Notes: generated by a model from the sequence alone, not told the origin. Shown: positions 45,460-58,329, counted from the stretch's first letter. The stretch: DNA of 64,000 nucleotides from Lunularia cruciata (GCA_948567375.1 OX419762.1:46047034-46111033); one strand, 5' to 3'. Numbers and translations: made by a program.

Positions 45460-45531
45460 TGGAGATATGTAACATCGATCCCCGAGCCTCTCGGATGATG
45501 AGCGAGCGCTCTACCATCTGAGCTACACCCC
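45460..45531 (-). pseudogene. tRNA-Ala-like sequence, decayed
   Basis: The minus strand reads GGGGTGTAGCTCAGATGG then TAGAGCGCTCGC and CGAGAGGCTCGGGGATCGAT, very close to plant tRNA-Ala. The A box TAGCTCAGATGG (45514-45525) is intact. The anticodon loop reads TCATCAT, with C in place of U33 and no Ala anticodon. The last anticodon-stem pair is C-C. The T arm and acceptor 3' side are damaged. It is a tRNA pseudogene or the head of a tRNA-derived SINE; no poly(A) or SINE body is evident next to it. Confidence 0.65.
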
Positions 45532-48500
45532 ATCCCACAAGATTTGACAGTGCATAACAGTAATTAAATAATATACTTCGTACGGCACTTGCTGCGGAAT
45601 GATCCATTTCGATGCTTGATCACATTTGTAGACTTCTCCGAATTATCTTTCACTCCTACATGTGGATGCTTAGAAAGAAACCTTTATCTTGCTTACCCTC
45701 GGCGATTAGCGTAATACACTCCATTCTTTAATTACCTTAAGTTGCCTTACTATCCTTCAGCTCGAGTGTAATGGTTCGTTTCTTTACTTACAAAGGAAGA
45801 ATGTTATGCAAGAAGGTATCTGATTCAGCCTCCCTGAACCTTAAGTCTTGATCACCGGCTAGATCTTTTCTGGCAAACGTTGAATAAGCAAGTGAGTAAG
45901 AAGATGTGGATGAGGAGTTGCTGTAATTTGCAAATCCACGGTACTCATTCTTTGAGATAAAGACGTGGTTACACCGAATCCACTATAAGACAACAGAAAG
46001 TCAACTCCCACTGTCACATGAGTAGGACTTACCTAGAGTACTTCCCTATTGTCGTTGGCTTCTTTAAAAATTTGACACGGAACCCGTTTGGCAAATTGGA
46101 GTGACGTAGAATAAATTTATACACACAAGATGGCTTTTAGTTTTCACTAAGTGATGAGCGTGGGCCTACACGAATAGTTTGAATTTTTCTCCCAGCGGCC
46201 ATTGTCTTACAACCAACGCCACCTACAGCTCAATGTAAGTTGAAGGGCGGAATTCAGACTTTTCTGCTGTTGCTACTCAAGGAATTATATTATTACTTTA
46301 TACAGTAGAAAGATTCGTTCACACCCGGGTTAAAGTGCTTTCCCGAATGTATGTGGCACTTGTATGGCTGGAAGTTTGGTCCAGGAGCTGAAATACATCT
46401 TCAGCTAAGTGACTCTTGATCACTGGTGGCAGAACTTATCTACAGCGAAGGACAAAATCTGGCCAAGCACGGTTTCAACCAAGTTATGTGCTTGCTCCGA
46501 TCCGTGGTGCAGCATTACTCAAAGAGCCCCTTCTTGATCAGAAGTGTCGATTCGTCCATTCTGTTTGCCACAAGCTTTGTGTATGGCGAGTTCATAGTAG
46601 TACAAGCGTAAACTTACCTTCCATATCGAAAGACTTTGGATTTAAATTGTCGGTCATCACAAGTAATGGTTTTTTTAACTTCGCTACAGCATTTAGTCCG
46701 GACCTCATGAATTACGAAGGGTCCCAAAGCGGCAGAATCCGTAACTATAACAAACAGACAGAGAGATCCACCTCCTATCTCTGAGAGAACGGTCACTTGT
46801 TGCTAGGGTGCGAGTTTTGACGGATTTCTTTGCCGCAAATGTGAAAAATGGAAGAATTACAAGTCTTCTGGTATTTTGTAATTAAGAGACGCGGTCTTTA
46901 CTGTAAAGCCCAACTCATTGTAGAATGCCGTAACTTCTCCGTTAAAGTTCTCTTTTCGGTAGAGGACCCGGGTCCTGGGGCCGAGTATTCAGTGAATACA
47001 AATAGAGACGAAGTTAACTTGAAACGTCGTAGATCAACTTTTGCATACAGTTGATCCATTATATAACGAATTACAGAGAACCTTGAAGTTTCGTTTATGC
47101 TTGAATTACAGTATTTGAACACGAAATTGAAAGCCGTGTTGATAATGATTGGTAAGTCGGATTCAGTAGTGTGACGTAAAACATACGAAGGGTCGTCTCG
47201 AAGGCGCAATCGATTTCCCAAGTTCAATTTAGAACCAAATAACCTTCTTACAGTACAGGGGAAGGTTATCAAGCTTCGGTACCTTATGTAATCGGGACTC
47301 CGGAGTACTAATTGGGTAAAAGTAGTGACAGGGAGAAAGAGCAAGAAATTAGGAACAGACAACAGAAACGAACCAGAAGATCCTATTCTTCTACAAACTA
47401 AAAACATTTGAAATTCCCATGCCTCACATTTGTATTCACCTCTTTTGTAAGAACAAACAGTGAGAACAACATCATAATTTATTTAATACTTACTCGGAGC
47501 CGGGAAGTAGGTGGCCAAAACACAATATATGTTTCTCTAGGGACAGGCAAGAGTTGGTTAACTAATTCCTATCGGAAAGACTTGTGGGAGAGGCTGGTCT
47601 TTATGAAGCTTATCTCAAGTGAGATAAATTCCTAATTTAGGATAAGCTTGTATCACATGTCCTCTTGACTTCACGACTTGAATGCCACGTGCACAGTCAT
47701 TGCTTTTACTGGGTGAGTTCCAGGAAGCACAAAAACTCTCTCTCATCCCACAATCCTTTCATTTGATTTGTTCATGCAATTTTCAGGCGAATGGGAGATC
47801 GTCCGGACTGAGAGAAATGACCCCTGCCGTATAAGACCAAACTTCTGGAAATAAGTATTGCATAAGAAAATCTAGAAATGTGGAGTGTGGTGCTGCAGCT
47901 TATGTTCTAAAACCCGAGATCCCACTCGACAGTAAAAAGTGAAGGAGAAATCTTTATCGTCTGTGCTGCGGGAGGACTACAATTCGCATGAAAAGGATGT
48001 AAGCGCTTTGAGTGTGAAGGATGAAAGCACTTGAAGACGGAACTGGAAGAGGGACAGTTACTGTAATGAATATCTGATCCACTGTCGCCCGCCCACTTAC
48101 CGTAAGACGTGTGCCTAAATCCCGAATCCCGAATCCCGAATCCCGAATGACATGGAAGTAGACTATGTCGGTTGGTGTCGAATCGGTAGGGAGCACACAG
48201 CACAACCTCAGTTTTGTGACGGAATTACCGTAGATGTTCTGGAAGTGGACTCACTCGAAATAATCCTTCACAGCTCTTAAAGGCCAGGGATTGGAATTCA
48301 ACGTGTAAAGAGGTCAGGGTCCCTTTCTTGGGGCCAGATCGAAATGCGGCAAGGAAAATGGAGGTCTGTATCGTAGATGGGCCCTTGTAACAAGAAGGAT
48401 GTTCCACATTCGGATTCAGGTGAACCTGAGCTGCAGGAGATTGCCCTGGTGGACCCATGGGATTAAGTAAGCAGGGAAGAATTTTCACTAGTCTCAGGCC

Positions 48501-48842
48501 AGTATTGTCCGTCGCCATCACTATAAAGCGAGACAATCACGTGAATTCATCAAGCCTGCCTCAGTAGCTACTACATCTTCTTGTACTAGGTACAAAGTGT
48601 GAGGTTTGATGGGGACTGAAGTTTCAAGGGTTCTTTGAGCACTTAGTCTACATCCTCATGAGTTTGTGCAGGTTTCGATTCCGTACACTGTGATGTCTCA
48701 TACTCCTCGAGTCTAGGGTCCAGGTAAAAGGGACGGATATTAAGGGTAGCAAGTGTTAAGCTCATGAGAAGCTAACAGCTTACGAGCTCGAGAGCAAAGA
48801 GAAAGTAAGAAAGAGGTTGTGACAAAGATTTCCTCTGCAGTG
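45532..48842. other. intergenic region upstream of the first NRT2 gene
   Basis: I find no frame with recognisable protein features. Open frames here, the longest 169 codons on the minus strand at 46898-47407, have no motifs, no repeats in other copies and no plausible domain. A perfect tandem repeat of CCCGAAT (four units) lies at 48121-48148. The promoter and 5' UTR of the NRT2 gene must lie in the right part, but no core element can be assigned with confidence. Confidence 0.5.
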
Positions 48843-50661
48843 ATGGATCCACACGCCAGTCAACCAGGTGAAGGAAAAGGTGAGCCTGGCTCGTCCATGC
48901 ATGGCGTCACAGGGCATGAGCCTTTCCCATTCGTTCTGGCGGCAGTAGCAGAAGAAGCTACAGATCTGAAAGGAAGGAAATTTGCTCTACCCGTCGATTC
49001 CGAGCACAAGGCCACAAAATTGAGAATTTATTCCTTCGCTTCACCTCATATGCTGACGTTCCACTTGTCATGGATTTCTTTCATGACCTGTTTCTTCTCG
49101 ACATTTGCTCCGCCTCCTCTAATGCCTGTCATTCGTGACAATCTCAGCATGAGAAAAAGTGACATCGCAAATGCTGGGGTTGCCTCGGTCTCTGGATCCA
49201 TTATCTCTCGCCTTCTGATGGGAACAATTTGTGACCTTGCCGGACCTCGTTATGGATGCGCTATTCTTATCATGGTCACGGCTCCTGCAGTTTTCTGCAT
49301 GCCTCTTGTTTCCAGTGTCAATGGGTTCATTATGGTACGATTCTTCATCAGTTTCGCTCTAGCCACATTTGTTTCTTGCCAGTTTTGGATGAGTTCGATG
49401 TTCAACGGAAAAATTGTAGGACTAGCTAACGGCACAGCAGCTGGATGGGGAAATGTTGGTGGAGGCGTCACTCAACTTGTCATGCCTTTGGTCTATGATC
49501 TCATCCGCAAGAGTTTTGGAGCTGAGAACTTCACTGCATGGCGTCTTGCTTTCTTCTTACCCGGATGCATGCACGTCATAATGGGTCTTCTCGTCCTCAG
49601 CCTTGGGCAGGATCTTCCTGATGGAAACTATGCAGCACTGAAGCGGTCAGGAGATAAGGTCAAAGATACGTTCTTCAAGGTAATTAAGACTTCTCACGTA
49701 GTGAAGGTCCCTCTGCAGAGAACCACCAGAGAGAAAAATGCTCAGATTGTTACGTGTTAGGTGTCGTGTGAATTTTATTTCCAGAAGTCGGATTGATCCA
49801 TTTGTTATCCATTAACTGCAACTGTCACCAGCAACTGCCATCAGTATGGAGAGCTACACTAAATCCTTACAAATGAATCACTTTGTCTTTTAGGTGATGA
49901 AATATGGAGTGACGAACTATCGCACATGGATCTTCACCATTACTTACGGTTACTGCCTGGGCGTGGAGCTTACTGTTGACAACATCATTGCCGAGTACTT
50001 CTACGATCGCTTCGATGTCAATCTTCACACTGCTGGAATTATCGCCTCTACTTTCGGTCTCATGAATATTATTGCTCGTCCATTGGGTGGTGTCCTTTCT
50101 GACTTGACAGGCCATAAATACGGCATGAGGGGCAGGCTGTGGGTTCTCTGGATTATCCAAACTCTTGGAGGTGTATTCTGTATCGTCCTCGGACTCACCC
50201 ACCAGCTGGCTTCCTCGATTGTGGTGATGCTCGTCTTCTCCGTCTTTGTCCAAGCTGCTTGTGGGGCTACATTCGGTGTCATTCCGTTCATTTCCAGAAG
50301 ATCTCTGGGCATCATTTCAGGCTTCATCGGTGCAGGAGGAAATGTCGGATCTATCTTGACTCAGGTGCTGTTCTTCACTAGTTCAAAGCATTCCACTGAA
50401 ACTGGTATTATGCTTATGGGGATTATGACCGTATCTTGCACGGCTGTTCTCTTTCTGGTATATTTCCCTCAATGGGGTGGTATGCTCTGCCCTCCCAGCA
50501 AATCCACAGAAGAAGACTATTACGGCAGCGAGTGGAATGCGAAAGAGCAAGCTGATGGGCTTCACCGCAATAGCCTGAAATTCGCTGAAAATTCAAAGTC
50601 TGAGAGAGGGACTAAGTTCTCCGGGCCACCGTCACCACCAGTACCAACTTCTCAGGCGTGA
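48843..50661 (+). CDS. NRT2: high-affinity nitrate transporter, NRT2 family (two exons, 534 aa)
   Basis: Exons are 48843-49679 and 49894-50661, joined in phase 0 (AAG|GTAATT ... TTTTAG|GTGATG), giving 534 residues, the usual NRT2 size. The start is the ATG opening [11 protein letters not shown]; an in-frame GTG upstream is not used. It is a 12-helix MFS transporter of the plasma membrane that takes up nitrate with protons and normally needs the small partner NAR2/NRT3, which is not in this window. Visible signatures: [12 protein letters not shown] (residues 128-138), nitrate signature [10 protein letters not shown] (199-208), second signature [10 protein letters not shown] (425-434), and Arg123 and Arg341 in TM2 and TM8, the positions of substrate-binding arginines in NRT2/NrtA. 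Ser506 in LHRNSLKF aligns with the regulatory Ser501 of Arabidopsis NRT2.1 (recalled, not searched). A second copy follows at 63233. Confidence 0.95.
49680..49893 (+). other. intron of NRT2 gene 1 (214 bp)
   Basis: GTAATTAAG donor after Lys279 and a TTTTAG acceptor after a pyrimidine-rich run. Retention would add 26 codons and stop at 49758-49760. Removing it restores the cytoplasmic loop between TM6 and TM7 of the NRT2 family. Confidence 0.88.
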
Positions 50662-52060
50662 GGCTACCTTGAGTACGGTACGCGTATTGACTCTCTATCT
50701 TCTCTCGACCTCATCGTCGATTGTGTCATGGTGGTGGAAGGTACTACTGGTTTGTACATTGATCAACGAGCTCGTTGACAAATACAATACAGCTGAGTGA
50801 TATAGCATTCATCTTCGGAGAAACAAAGGCTTATTTGCAGCTACAAACGACGCTACAAAGCTCGCTCAATGATTGTGAGGAATCAATAGAATTGAATTGT
50901 AGGTTTGGGAATCATACTGTTAAAACGGTTTGTAAAGACACATATGGGCAAGAAATCCCACCTCGGAGCTTGAGTGGATGGGAATTTGGCGGAGAGAGCA
51001 GGAAAACAGCGAAAGGTTTATAGGAGTAAATGGTAAACTTTGTTCTAGTCCCTATGTCTTAGCGGGACATCATCCATGAGGTCTAGATCTAGAAGAGGTG
51101 TTAGTCAGAATCAGAATTCGTAGTCTGGAATTCGTTGGTACTGTGAATTGAGAATATACATAAGTGCGCGCGAGAGCTCAGCAAAGATTTCAATAAACGA
51201 GGCATCTTCATTGGTTAGATCCAAAGAAGAACCGATTTCTTTTCGGATAAAAAAATCATCCGTGTCTAAGCTAGTGAAAGCCTCGTCAATCCAGGTGAAC
51301 ACAGATCAGGCTGTGTTGTGAACTCACGCATCACATAAAGACCTGTTTGGCTGGTATGTGGCCCCCATATCCCAGTCGGTTGATTGAATAGGTTCAACTG
51401 TAGCTCTCGTTCTCATTCTTCATACACTGTAATCTGTAATCTGTAATCTCCGCTTGCAGAAGAAGAACCGTGCGAAGAAATTTATACTTCCTCAATGAGG
51501 ACTGAGTTTGACTTCTTCAAACTGCGTGTTCTTAAATAAAAATGATTTGGTTGTAGTTGCCTTGACACTTTTCTCTAAGGTCCCGATGGGCAACTTTTTT
51601 ACTTTCCGCCTAACGATTGTAAGATGTAATGATTGACCCATTGTGCCCACGTACACAGTAAAATTACTTCTCAGAACTTACCCGAGAGACACAGTGGACT
51701 GGAGTTGAGTGGATGAAGGGATTGAACTTCGAGAAGCACTTTCATATGCTCAATCAAATTAGACACGAGAGAGTAAGGGAAGATGTGGAAGGGGAAATCC
51801 GGAACTCCGGAATCCTATCTTTAATTAAGATGAGTTAATTTAGCAGACCAACATTTGAACCAGAGAATTACTGTGACACCATATACCAGTTACTGTCAAA
51901 ACATGATGGATCTGCGCTCCTGATCCGGAAGATCTAGGTCTAGCAAAGTTCCATTGGTCATATAGGAAGCGACGAGTAACTATAATCAAGCTGTGTGACT
52001 TGATAGGCCCTATGCAGACCAATTCCAGTATGGGGTTTCAGAAATAGTTCTATGAAACTA
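50662..52060. other. 3' flank of NRT2 gene 1, no further gene seen
   Basis: It contains the presumed 3' UTR; no classic AATAAA was assigned. A small tandem TGTAATC (three units) is near 51430. Open frames here have no recognisable product. Confidence 0.45.
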
Positions 52061-52447
52061 TGTATATTTTCATTTACATTATTACATCGTGATAACTCAT
52101 GGGGGGGAGGAAAAAGAGTCCCACTACAAAGTTCCGCCCATGTCCCCATGTTCCTTATTATTAGTAAACTCCATATAAGAGGTGGTACGCAGGAATTAAA
52201 GGATATAGAGTACATCGTTATCATAGTATATAACATTAATTACACATTAGAATATGTATATTTTCATTTACATTATTACATCGTGGTAACTCATCGGGGG
52301 GAGGAAAAAGAGTCCCACTACAAAGTTCCGCCCATGTCCCCATGTTCCTTATTATTAGTAAACTCCATATAAGAGGTGGTACGCAGGAATTAAAGGATAT
52401 AGAGTACATCGTTATCATAGTATATAACATTAATTACATATTAGAAT
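52061..52447. repeat. tandem duplication, 194-bp unit, two copies
   Basis: 52061-52254 and 52255-52447 are almost identical, starting TGTATATTTTCATTTACATT and including TCCATATAAGAGGTGGTACG. Only a handful of substitutions separate them (for example TGATAACTCATG against TGGTAACTCATC), so the duplication is recent. No coding function is seen. Confidence 0.92.
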
Positions 52448-53831
52448 TAATAAAGTGTTTGGTTTAGTGTGAATTTGGTGCTGGTTGCACCTTGTGTAAT
52501 GTGTTAATTTAGTATTAGATGAGATTTTGCTCATTGTGGCTAGTAGTTGTTCGATAGCACTTGTTACCGCTAGTGGTAACTCATTGCCATTGATGGCCAC
52601 CCCATAATGTGTTAATTTAGAATTAAATGAAATTTTGCTCTTTGTTGTTCATCATTGCTTGTTGGCACCCAAAGTCGCTCGATAGCACCTGTTGATTTTG
52701 CATCCAAGTGTGAGCATACATTGCAATCAGGTTCTTGATCTCCTTTTGTTGAATTTTTGTTGGCTTCTTGGAGTAAAATTCATCCATCTCCAATTAACTT
52801 CTTGGTTGCCACAAGAGATGCAAATCACTTGCCATCCCTCTGCGCTATCTCCTCCGCCCCATTAATCTATGAAAATGAACCACCACACCAATGCAAAACT
52901 ACCAAGTACACATGCTTAGATTACTGAAAAGAGCATTTGCATACCGCATTCCCATTTGCACATCGCATTCCCATTTGCAAACGGTGAATTTGAATTTGAA
53001 TAGTTTAGAGGGGCATTCTGGATCCACCATAAAATTTCATAAATCTCACTTTGAAGAATCACCCACATAAAGATGGTAAACACTCTCAAGAAGCCACCTC
53101 GTCTCTTTTGACACTCATTTATTTCACTATGACCATCCTAAACATCCTTAATAGTTGTTCTGTTTGAATCTTTGAACTGAAGTAGCATGATCTCCAAAAT
53201 GGAGAAACAACTCACGAGGATGTTCACAGCTACCAGAAGCCTTGTCAAACTAGCAAATACAGCTGTTAAGCCTTCAAACAGCTCCAAGTTTGGATTAAGC
53301 TTTCCCTGTCACAAACGAAAGTAATTGTGCTGGGTTTAGGGTCTAGCCGGTCTAACATGGCAAGTTTTAACTGCGTAACCAGGTTCGACAACTCCTGATA
53401 CCAACATTGATGTTTAGTATGTTAGCTTCAGGTTACTCGAAAGAAGGGCTTCCAGCTGTGCTGATCCTGGAAACGAGATCGCTGTAGATACAGTAGCTTC
53501 AATTGGATCAACTTTGTTTCCAGATTATGCAATAAAGAGAGCTCATCATCAGTATTGCCTTTACGGAAGGCAAAGTTCTTAACAAGTAATTTCTCTTGCG
53601 TAGAATGGATGCACATTTAATGTTTGACGATACAGCACATTTAATGTTAGCCAAAACTTATCGTGGGGTCATCTATATATTGCTATAAAAAGCTCAATGC
53701 AGGAGGCCGCGATGTGCGATCTACTGCTCTACAACTTTAGTACTGCAGAGCCATTGGCTTGAGGTTTATCTTTCTACTGTAGTACTTTCACCAAAGAGAA
53801 GGGATTTAGGAGTTATCTAGTATGTACAATT
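52448..53831. other. intergenic, with a 108-bp-period direct repeat
   Basis: TAATGTGTTAATTTAG followed by a related 25-base stretch occurs at 52497 and again at 52605. Later, CCGCATTCCCATTTGCA-like motifs are repeated at about 52943-52980. No gene was recognised. Confidence 0.5.
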
Positions 53832-54251
53832 TTGACGGATATCGAGTCACTGACAGATGCTCCTTATCTAGCTGTAGAAGTTGATATACACCAGATTACA
53901 CGACCATATTTCAAGGATGGTTACTTCTTGTCCTCTTTTCTCATTCATACAGAAACAGCCGGTATTTCGTGCAATCCGGCCAGACTACTTACTCACCCCT
54001 TTTTTCGCCCAACGGGGTGAGAAGAAGAGAGAGACGAACCCAGCTCTCTTTCATACACGAAGGCTGAGTTGAGGGCATATTCATTGCACGGTTCTTTGGC
54101 ATGTGCAAAGGGGTTCCCCGTCCCACTTTATCGATTTTTGGCCTATCGGGGGAGCAAACTCAAATCCGCTAAAACAATAGAGATTGTTGAGCAGGTAGAT
54201 GTCCCAGAATCTCATTGCCACTTCCTGAAAACAATATGCACTGCTTGTTAA
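53832..54251 (+). pseudogene. unassigned frame with one stop, possible organelle-derived DNA
   Basis: A frame of 139 codons runs from 53832 to 54251 with one internal TGA at about 54018-54020. It includes RLLTHPFFRPTG before the stop and AYSLHGSLACAKGFPVPLYR after it. The GC-richer stretch 53985-54160 (GCACGGTTCTTTGGCATG, GGGGTTCCCCGTCCC) reads like plant organelle intron or spacer DNA, but I cannot place it. It may be a nuclear insertion of mitochondrial DNA or a chance frame. Confidence 0.25.
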
Positions 54252-54411
54252 ATACGCAAGTTGAGAATGAAAATTGTAAAACTTGTCCTACCCACAACCA
54301 GAGGCTGTAAGGTTGTACGTGACGGCAGATTGGTACGATATATTTCCGGTGGTCACAAGAAAGTGATGCGGAAATTAGAAGCAGCGATGAAATGATGTGG
54401 TGTAGACTGTG

Positions 54412-54590
54412 AAGAGGCGACCGCGTAGGATAACAAGAAGGATGGAGAACAAATCAAGCCGACGGTAGGAAAAGACCACGCGTAAAATGGGGTTAGCCCC
54501 ATTTTACTCTTTTTTTTCTCTCCCTTGTACCCTTGTACGGCTTGATGTGATCTTCCCATCTTTCGTTTTATCTACGCAGTCGCCTTCTTC
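54412..54590. mobile_element. foldback/MITE-like element, locus 2
   Basis: Inverted arms of about 50 bases: the left arm (54412-54461) starts GAAGAGGCGACCGCGTAGG and the right arm (54539-54590) ends ACGCAGTCGCCTTCTTC. Between them is a near-perfect 26-base palindrome, GTAAAATGGGG-TTAG-CCCCATTTTAC, at 54482-54507. Half of the palindrome recurs just outside at 54591-54605. The same arms and centre form the element near 45 kb. Confidence 0.65.
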
Positions 54591-54605
54591 GTAAAATGGG
54601 GTTAA

Positions 54606-56608
54606 GGGTCAATAGTAATGGTCAGAGAAATCTACCTTCGGGATCTAAGATATCAGAAATATACAAAGCGTACGGTCTACAAACTATCGAAGTATTCGAA
54701 CACGCAATGTGATTGGTCTCTTATGTATTGAACCAATCAATGTTCTATATAAAACAATGACCACACGCTTCCATGTCGATCATCTGGAAGCGTATTTGTC
54801 CGCCATAACTGAAATAGAATCAGGTTTACATCATCACACAGGAAGCACGTGATACCATGACTCATGGCGAGCAGCTACCACCTTGCTCTTCAAACTGTAA
54901 CTTGATCAGTACTGTTACTGCCCTGTTCCCGATAAAAACTCAATTCTTTTGGCCAGTTTGACACGAACGCGACCAACAGCCGGTCAGTATAGTATTCTCA
55001 AGCACTGTGCCACTCAGTAACTGAACCTTTAACCGGCAAGTTGAAGAAATTTGCGAGTCACTTCTTTGTTGAAGCTTGAGTCAGACGTGGAGAACCGTTT
55101 GGATTTGTTTTTAAGCATCAGTCCTACCATATATAGACGTAGACCAGACACAATTTTGTCATATTACATCTCGTGTCAGTGGTTTACCTCATGTATCACG
55201 AGTTGTTGCCACCGCCATGTCCAGAGTGCCAAAGCGTCACACCACTGCTTCAGCTAGAAAGACGCTTTCTTTTCTAGAATATTGGGTCTTTGGGATCTCC
55301 TATTCCTTTTCCATCTCATAACCCTTAGTGACAGCTACCTCGAAGTCCATCATCCAACTTGGTTCCACTATGTAAGGAGTCGGTTGTTTGCATTATCTTT
55401 GGAGATTCTAGCTGGACTAGAGGTTCAATTTGTGTACTTAGGCTTAGATTCTTGGCATCGATCTTGAAAATTTGAGACATATTTGATTGCATTCTGCACT
55501 GGATGTGAGAGAATTCATTGGATCCTGAAATTTTGGAGGTTTTTCTGTTTGATCATCACGGCATCGCAACAGCCCCCTAGATTTTCGCTTGAAATAATCT
55601 CCCCTGAAGAAGAAACATTGCTGACTCTAGTACATTGTACGGCTGCCGCGTACAGTGAGCTACAGTCGCAAAGACCGCTCTAAATTCGACTTAACTCTGG
55701 CAAGCGTCTTATTGACGGCATCTGGAGACTTTGAACCAATATCGGCGTGGAGACTGTCAACGATGAAGCTAGATTGCATTCAAAGCACCTGACATAATCT
55801 TCACCCTCCATCGCTACATCCCTTCAGTCAGCCACGTATTTAGGATATGACCGGTTTCAGCGCCTTTGCGATGATTTTCACGGCATCATCTCATATGATA
55901 ATCTAATTAAAGTTGCTTTGAACATGAGAAACTTTACCCGGACAGGAAACTCGGAAAAGATTCAAGGCTGGATAGCAGCTGATTCCTCACTCTCTAATGT
56001 CACTGCATATGCTTCTGCGGTTGCAACGTGAATCTCGGTCTTCAGACGGTCATTTCCGGAAATGTTCTGCTCTGGATCCAGAGCAGATCTTACGAACATC
56101 TGTAGGCAATATCCTTGAATCCGGTGGAGAGTGAGTGTAGTAAGACCAATCCCATCCAAACAATCTACCAACTGTTACGCACATCCAACAATCTCTTCAC
56201 TGCTGCCTCCTCCCACTTCATTCTTTTCTACATTCCATTCCACGATGGGTTTTTCCCCCATACCTCTTCTATCTGCTGTGGTTTTCGTGCACCCTATACC
56301 CATGACGATTATCAGGTCTGGAGGTTATGCTGAACGACAGTACATCCATAGGTACTGCAGGTCACCGAGCAAACTTAAGAGGGCGATAATGCTGATAGGG
56401 AGTTGCTATTTCCACCACACTTTTAACTATGTCCACCACATTTAACCCCAAACCCAAGCGCTGAGACTAGTTTAGGGTCGACTAATTTACAATGCTGTGG
56501 TAGAAAGGGTGGTGGAATTAACTAATCTTTACTGATATTGCGAACTGTAACAGAATTTGCCCGGACTTCTGTTGAGTGTTGATTGCTCGATGCCTATTAT
56601 AAATACGG
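54606..56608. other. intergenic, no gene seen
   Basis: Short frames only (up to 104 codons at 56131-56445), without motifs, coiled coils or membrane patterns that repeat elsewhere. Nothing is supported here. Confidence 0.5.
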
Positions 56609-56678
56609 TACTTTAAATCAATAAAGATGATAAACATATAATATAATTTATGTTTATCATCTTTATTGATTTAAAGTA
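56609..56678. repeat. perfect 30-bp inverted repeat with 10-base loop
   Basis: TACTTTAAATCAATAAAGAT and the next 10 bases (56609-56638) are exactly reversed and complemented at 56649-56678, around the loop TAATATAATT. It lies at the left edge of an AT-rich block. It may be a small foldback element or a strong RNA hairpin. Confidence 0.85.
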
Positions 56679-57340
56679 TCATATATATTTAGTGATTTAA
56701 AATATCAATATACTTTATCATTTTTATTTTAGGATCGCACAAGAGAATGCTTAAATTTAAAATTCAAAATATGTAGCCAAAATCTACCATGCATCTATGG
56801 TCACAATCCCAAATTGTATTCAACAGGAGTAGAATCGTAAAATTGCAATAGTTGTGTTCCTTTATATATTTCACAGGTAATATACTTAAGAACTATGCTA
56901 AAGATATATCAAATTTGAAATTCAAACGATCATCAATATGGTTTTCTATCTTTCCTACTTTCAAAGATCTTATATGGTCTTATCAATCATTATTTAAAAT
57001 TTAAAATTCATATTAGATCAAACTATAAGAAAAACGAAATAATCTTTCACTGTCCTTACACTCGAGCAACTTATAAGCTCTACCATGTTTATATAAACAC
57101 AAGCTATTATTGAATCATGTTCACCAAATCAAGCTTGCATTTCATAAAGCCTGCTAACCTTTTCAGGGCTTATTAAATAAATAATAACTATTGTATGATG
57201 GAAAATCAAACAAGCGATTAAATTTTGAAATAGCGTAAGAGTTACTAAATATCCTTTATACCTTTGAAATATTTTATGTAATCTACCTTTTTACTAGTCC
57301 TAAATTAAATATAAGCTGTTAATTGGATGCTATATAAATA

Positions 57341-57403
<63 letters not shown>

Positions 57404-58329
57404 TTGAGATGTCTAATGAGATTCTACTTGGAAGGGATTAATTAATAAGTTTATTGCTTACTTTTATTTTTTCTACTGGATTAAGAGGTTCTCATTTTAT
57501 TATCTTTTACTTTGTTATCATGTTTTCAATTTAAAGACTAAAATTCCTATTTATTAGCAAAGAAGCGTGCTTGGTTGTAACAACTTAATTTTAATATGAA
57601 CTAAATTTTTTATGTGATGTTCATATTCAATTGTTATATTTTGAATTGTGGTCAATTAATATATTGGGATTTTTCTTTTAAGTTAAGTTAAATTATTTTC
57701 TTGTAACCGTCATCAAAGTAGGATCCAAAAATCCCAGATTTTACTTTCTGATCTTCAATTTATGTCCATCTCATTTATTATTAGACTAAAAGTTTAACTC
57801 TATATCAATCAGATTCTCAAATCAATTTTTTATTTTCAGTTTTCAGAATAATTATTCAATATACCACAAGACTTTCAACCATATTACTTATAAAAGTAGA
57901 ATTTTTTTTAAATTATCAACATTATGAGCATATTAATCATCCAAATAATAATTTAAAATATTTTTTATTTTAATATTGATATATCATCATTAATACCAGA
58001 AACTATTGAAAAAAAAATTTCATTCATAAATCATTCTTTATTAATCATGCATCATCTCAAAAGGTGATAACTCCTTAATTGAGTGGCTCATCAAAATAAA
58101 ATTTAAATACTTATAAAATGCAAACCAACACATAACCATGGAAATAAGTCAACATGTTATATTATCCTTAAAACATAGAATTATCCTTCACTATATCCTC
58201 AGTTAATTTAATGTATATATTTGCTAAGGTGTCATAATGTACCATTTCCTTCCTTGTTATCTTCTTCCAGTACAACCAAATGTCTATGAGTTGCTAGTCA
58301 CATTAATGGAATAAAAGATAGTCTCAATC
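56679..58329. other. AT-rich intergenic with a TA microsatellite
   Basis: Strongly AT-rich, without coding frames. It contains a (TA)27 run at 57344-57397. The base composition could fit a matrix-attachment or heterochromatin-like spacer, but nothing specific shows this. Confidence 0.5.
57344..57397. repeat. (TA)27 microsatellite
   Basis: 54 uninterrupted bases of TA. Confidence 0.97.

Noticed and set aside
46416-46784. 122-codon plus-strand frame
   Set aside because: Starts without a clear context, overlaps another frame of similar quality, and has no motifs.
46898-47407. 169-codon minus-strand frame
   Set aside because: No recognisable domain, no exon partners, and no supporting signal; most likely a chance frame.
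48121-48148. (CCCGAAT)4 as an interstitial telomere repeat
   Set aside because: The unit differs from the plant telomere repeat CCCTAAA at two positions and there are only four copies.
48819-48842. upstream GTG in frame with NRT2 copy 1
   Set aside because: Plant nuclear genes start at ATG. The ATG at 48843 gives a normal NRT2 N terminus.
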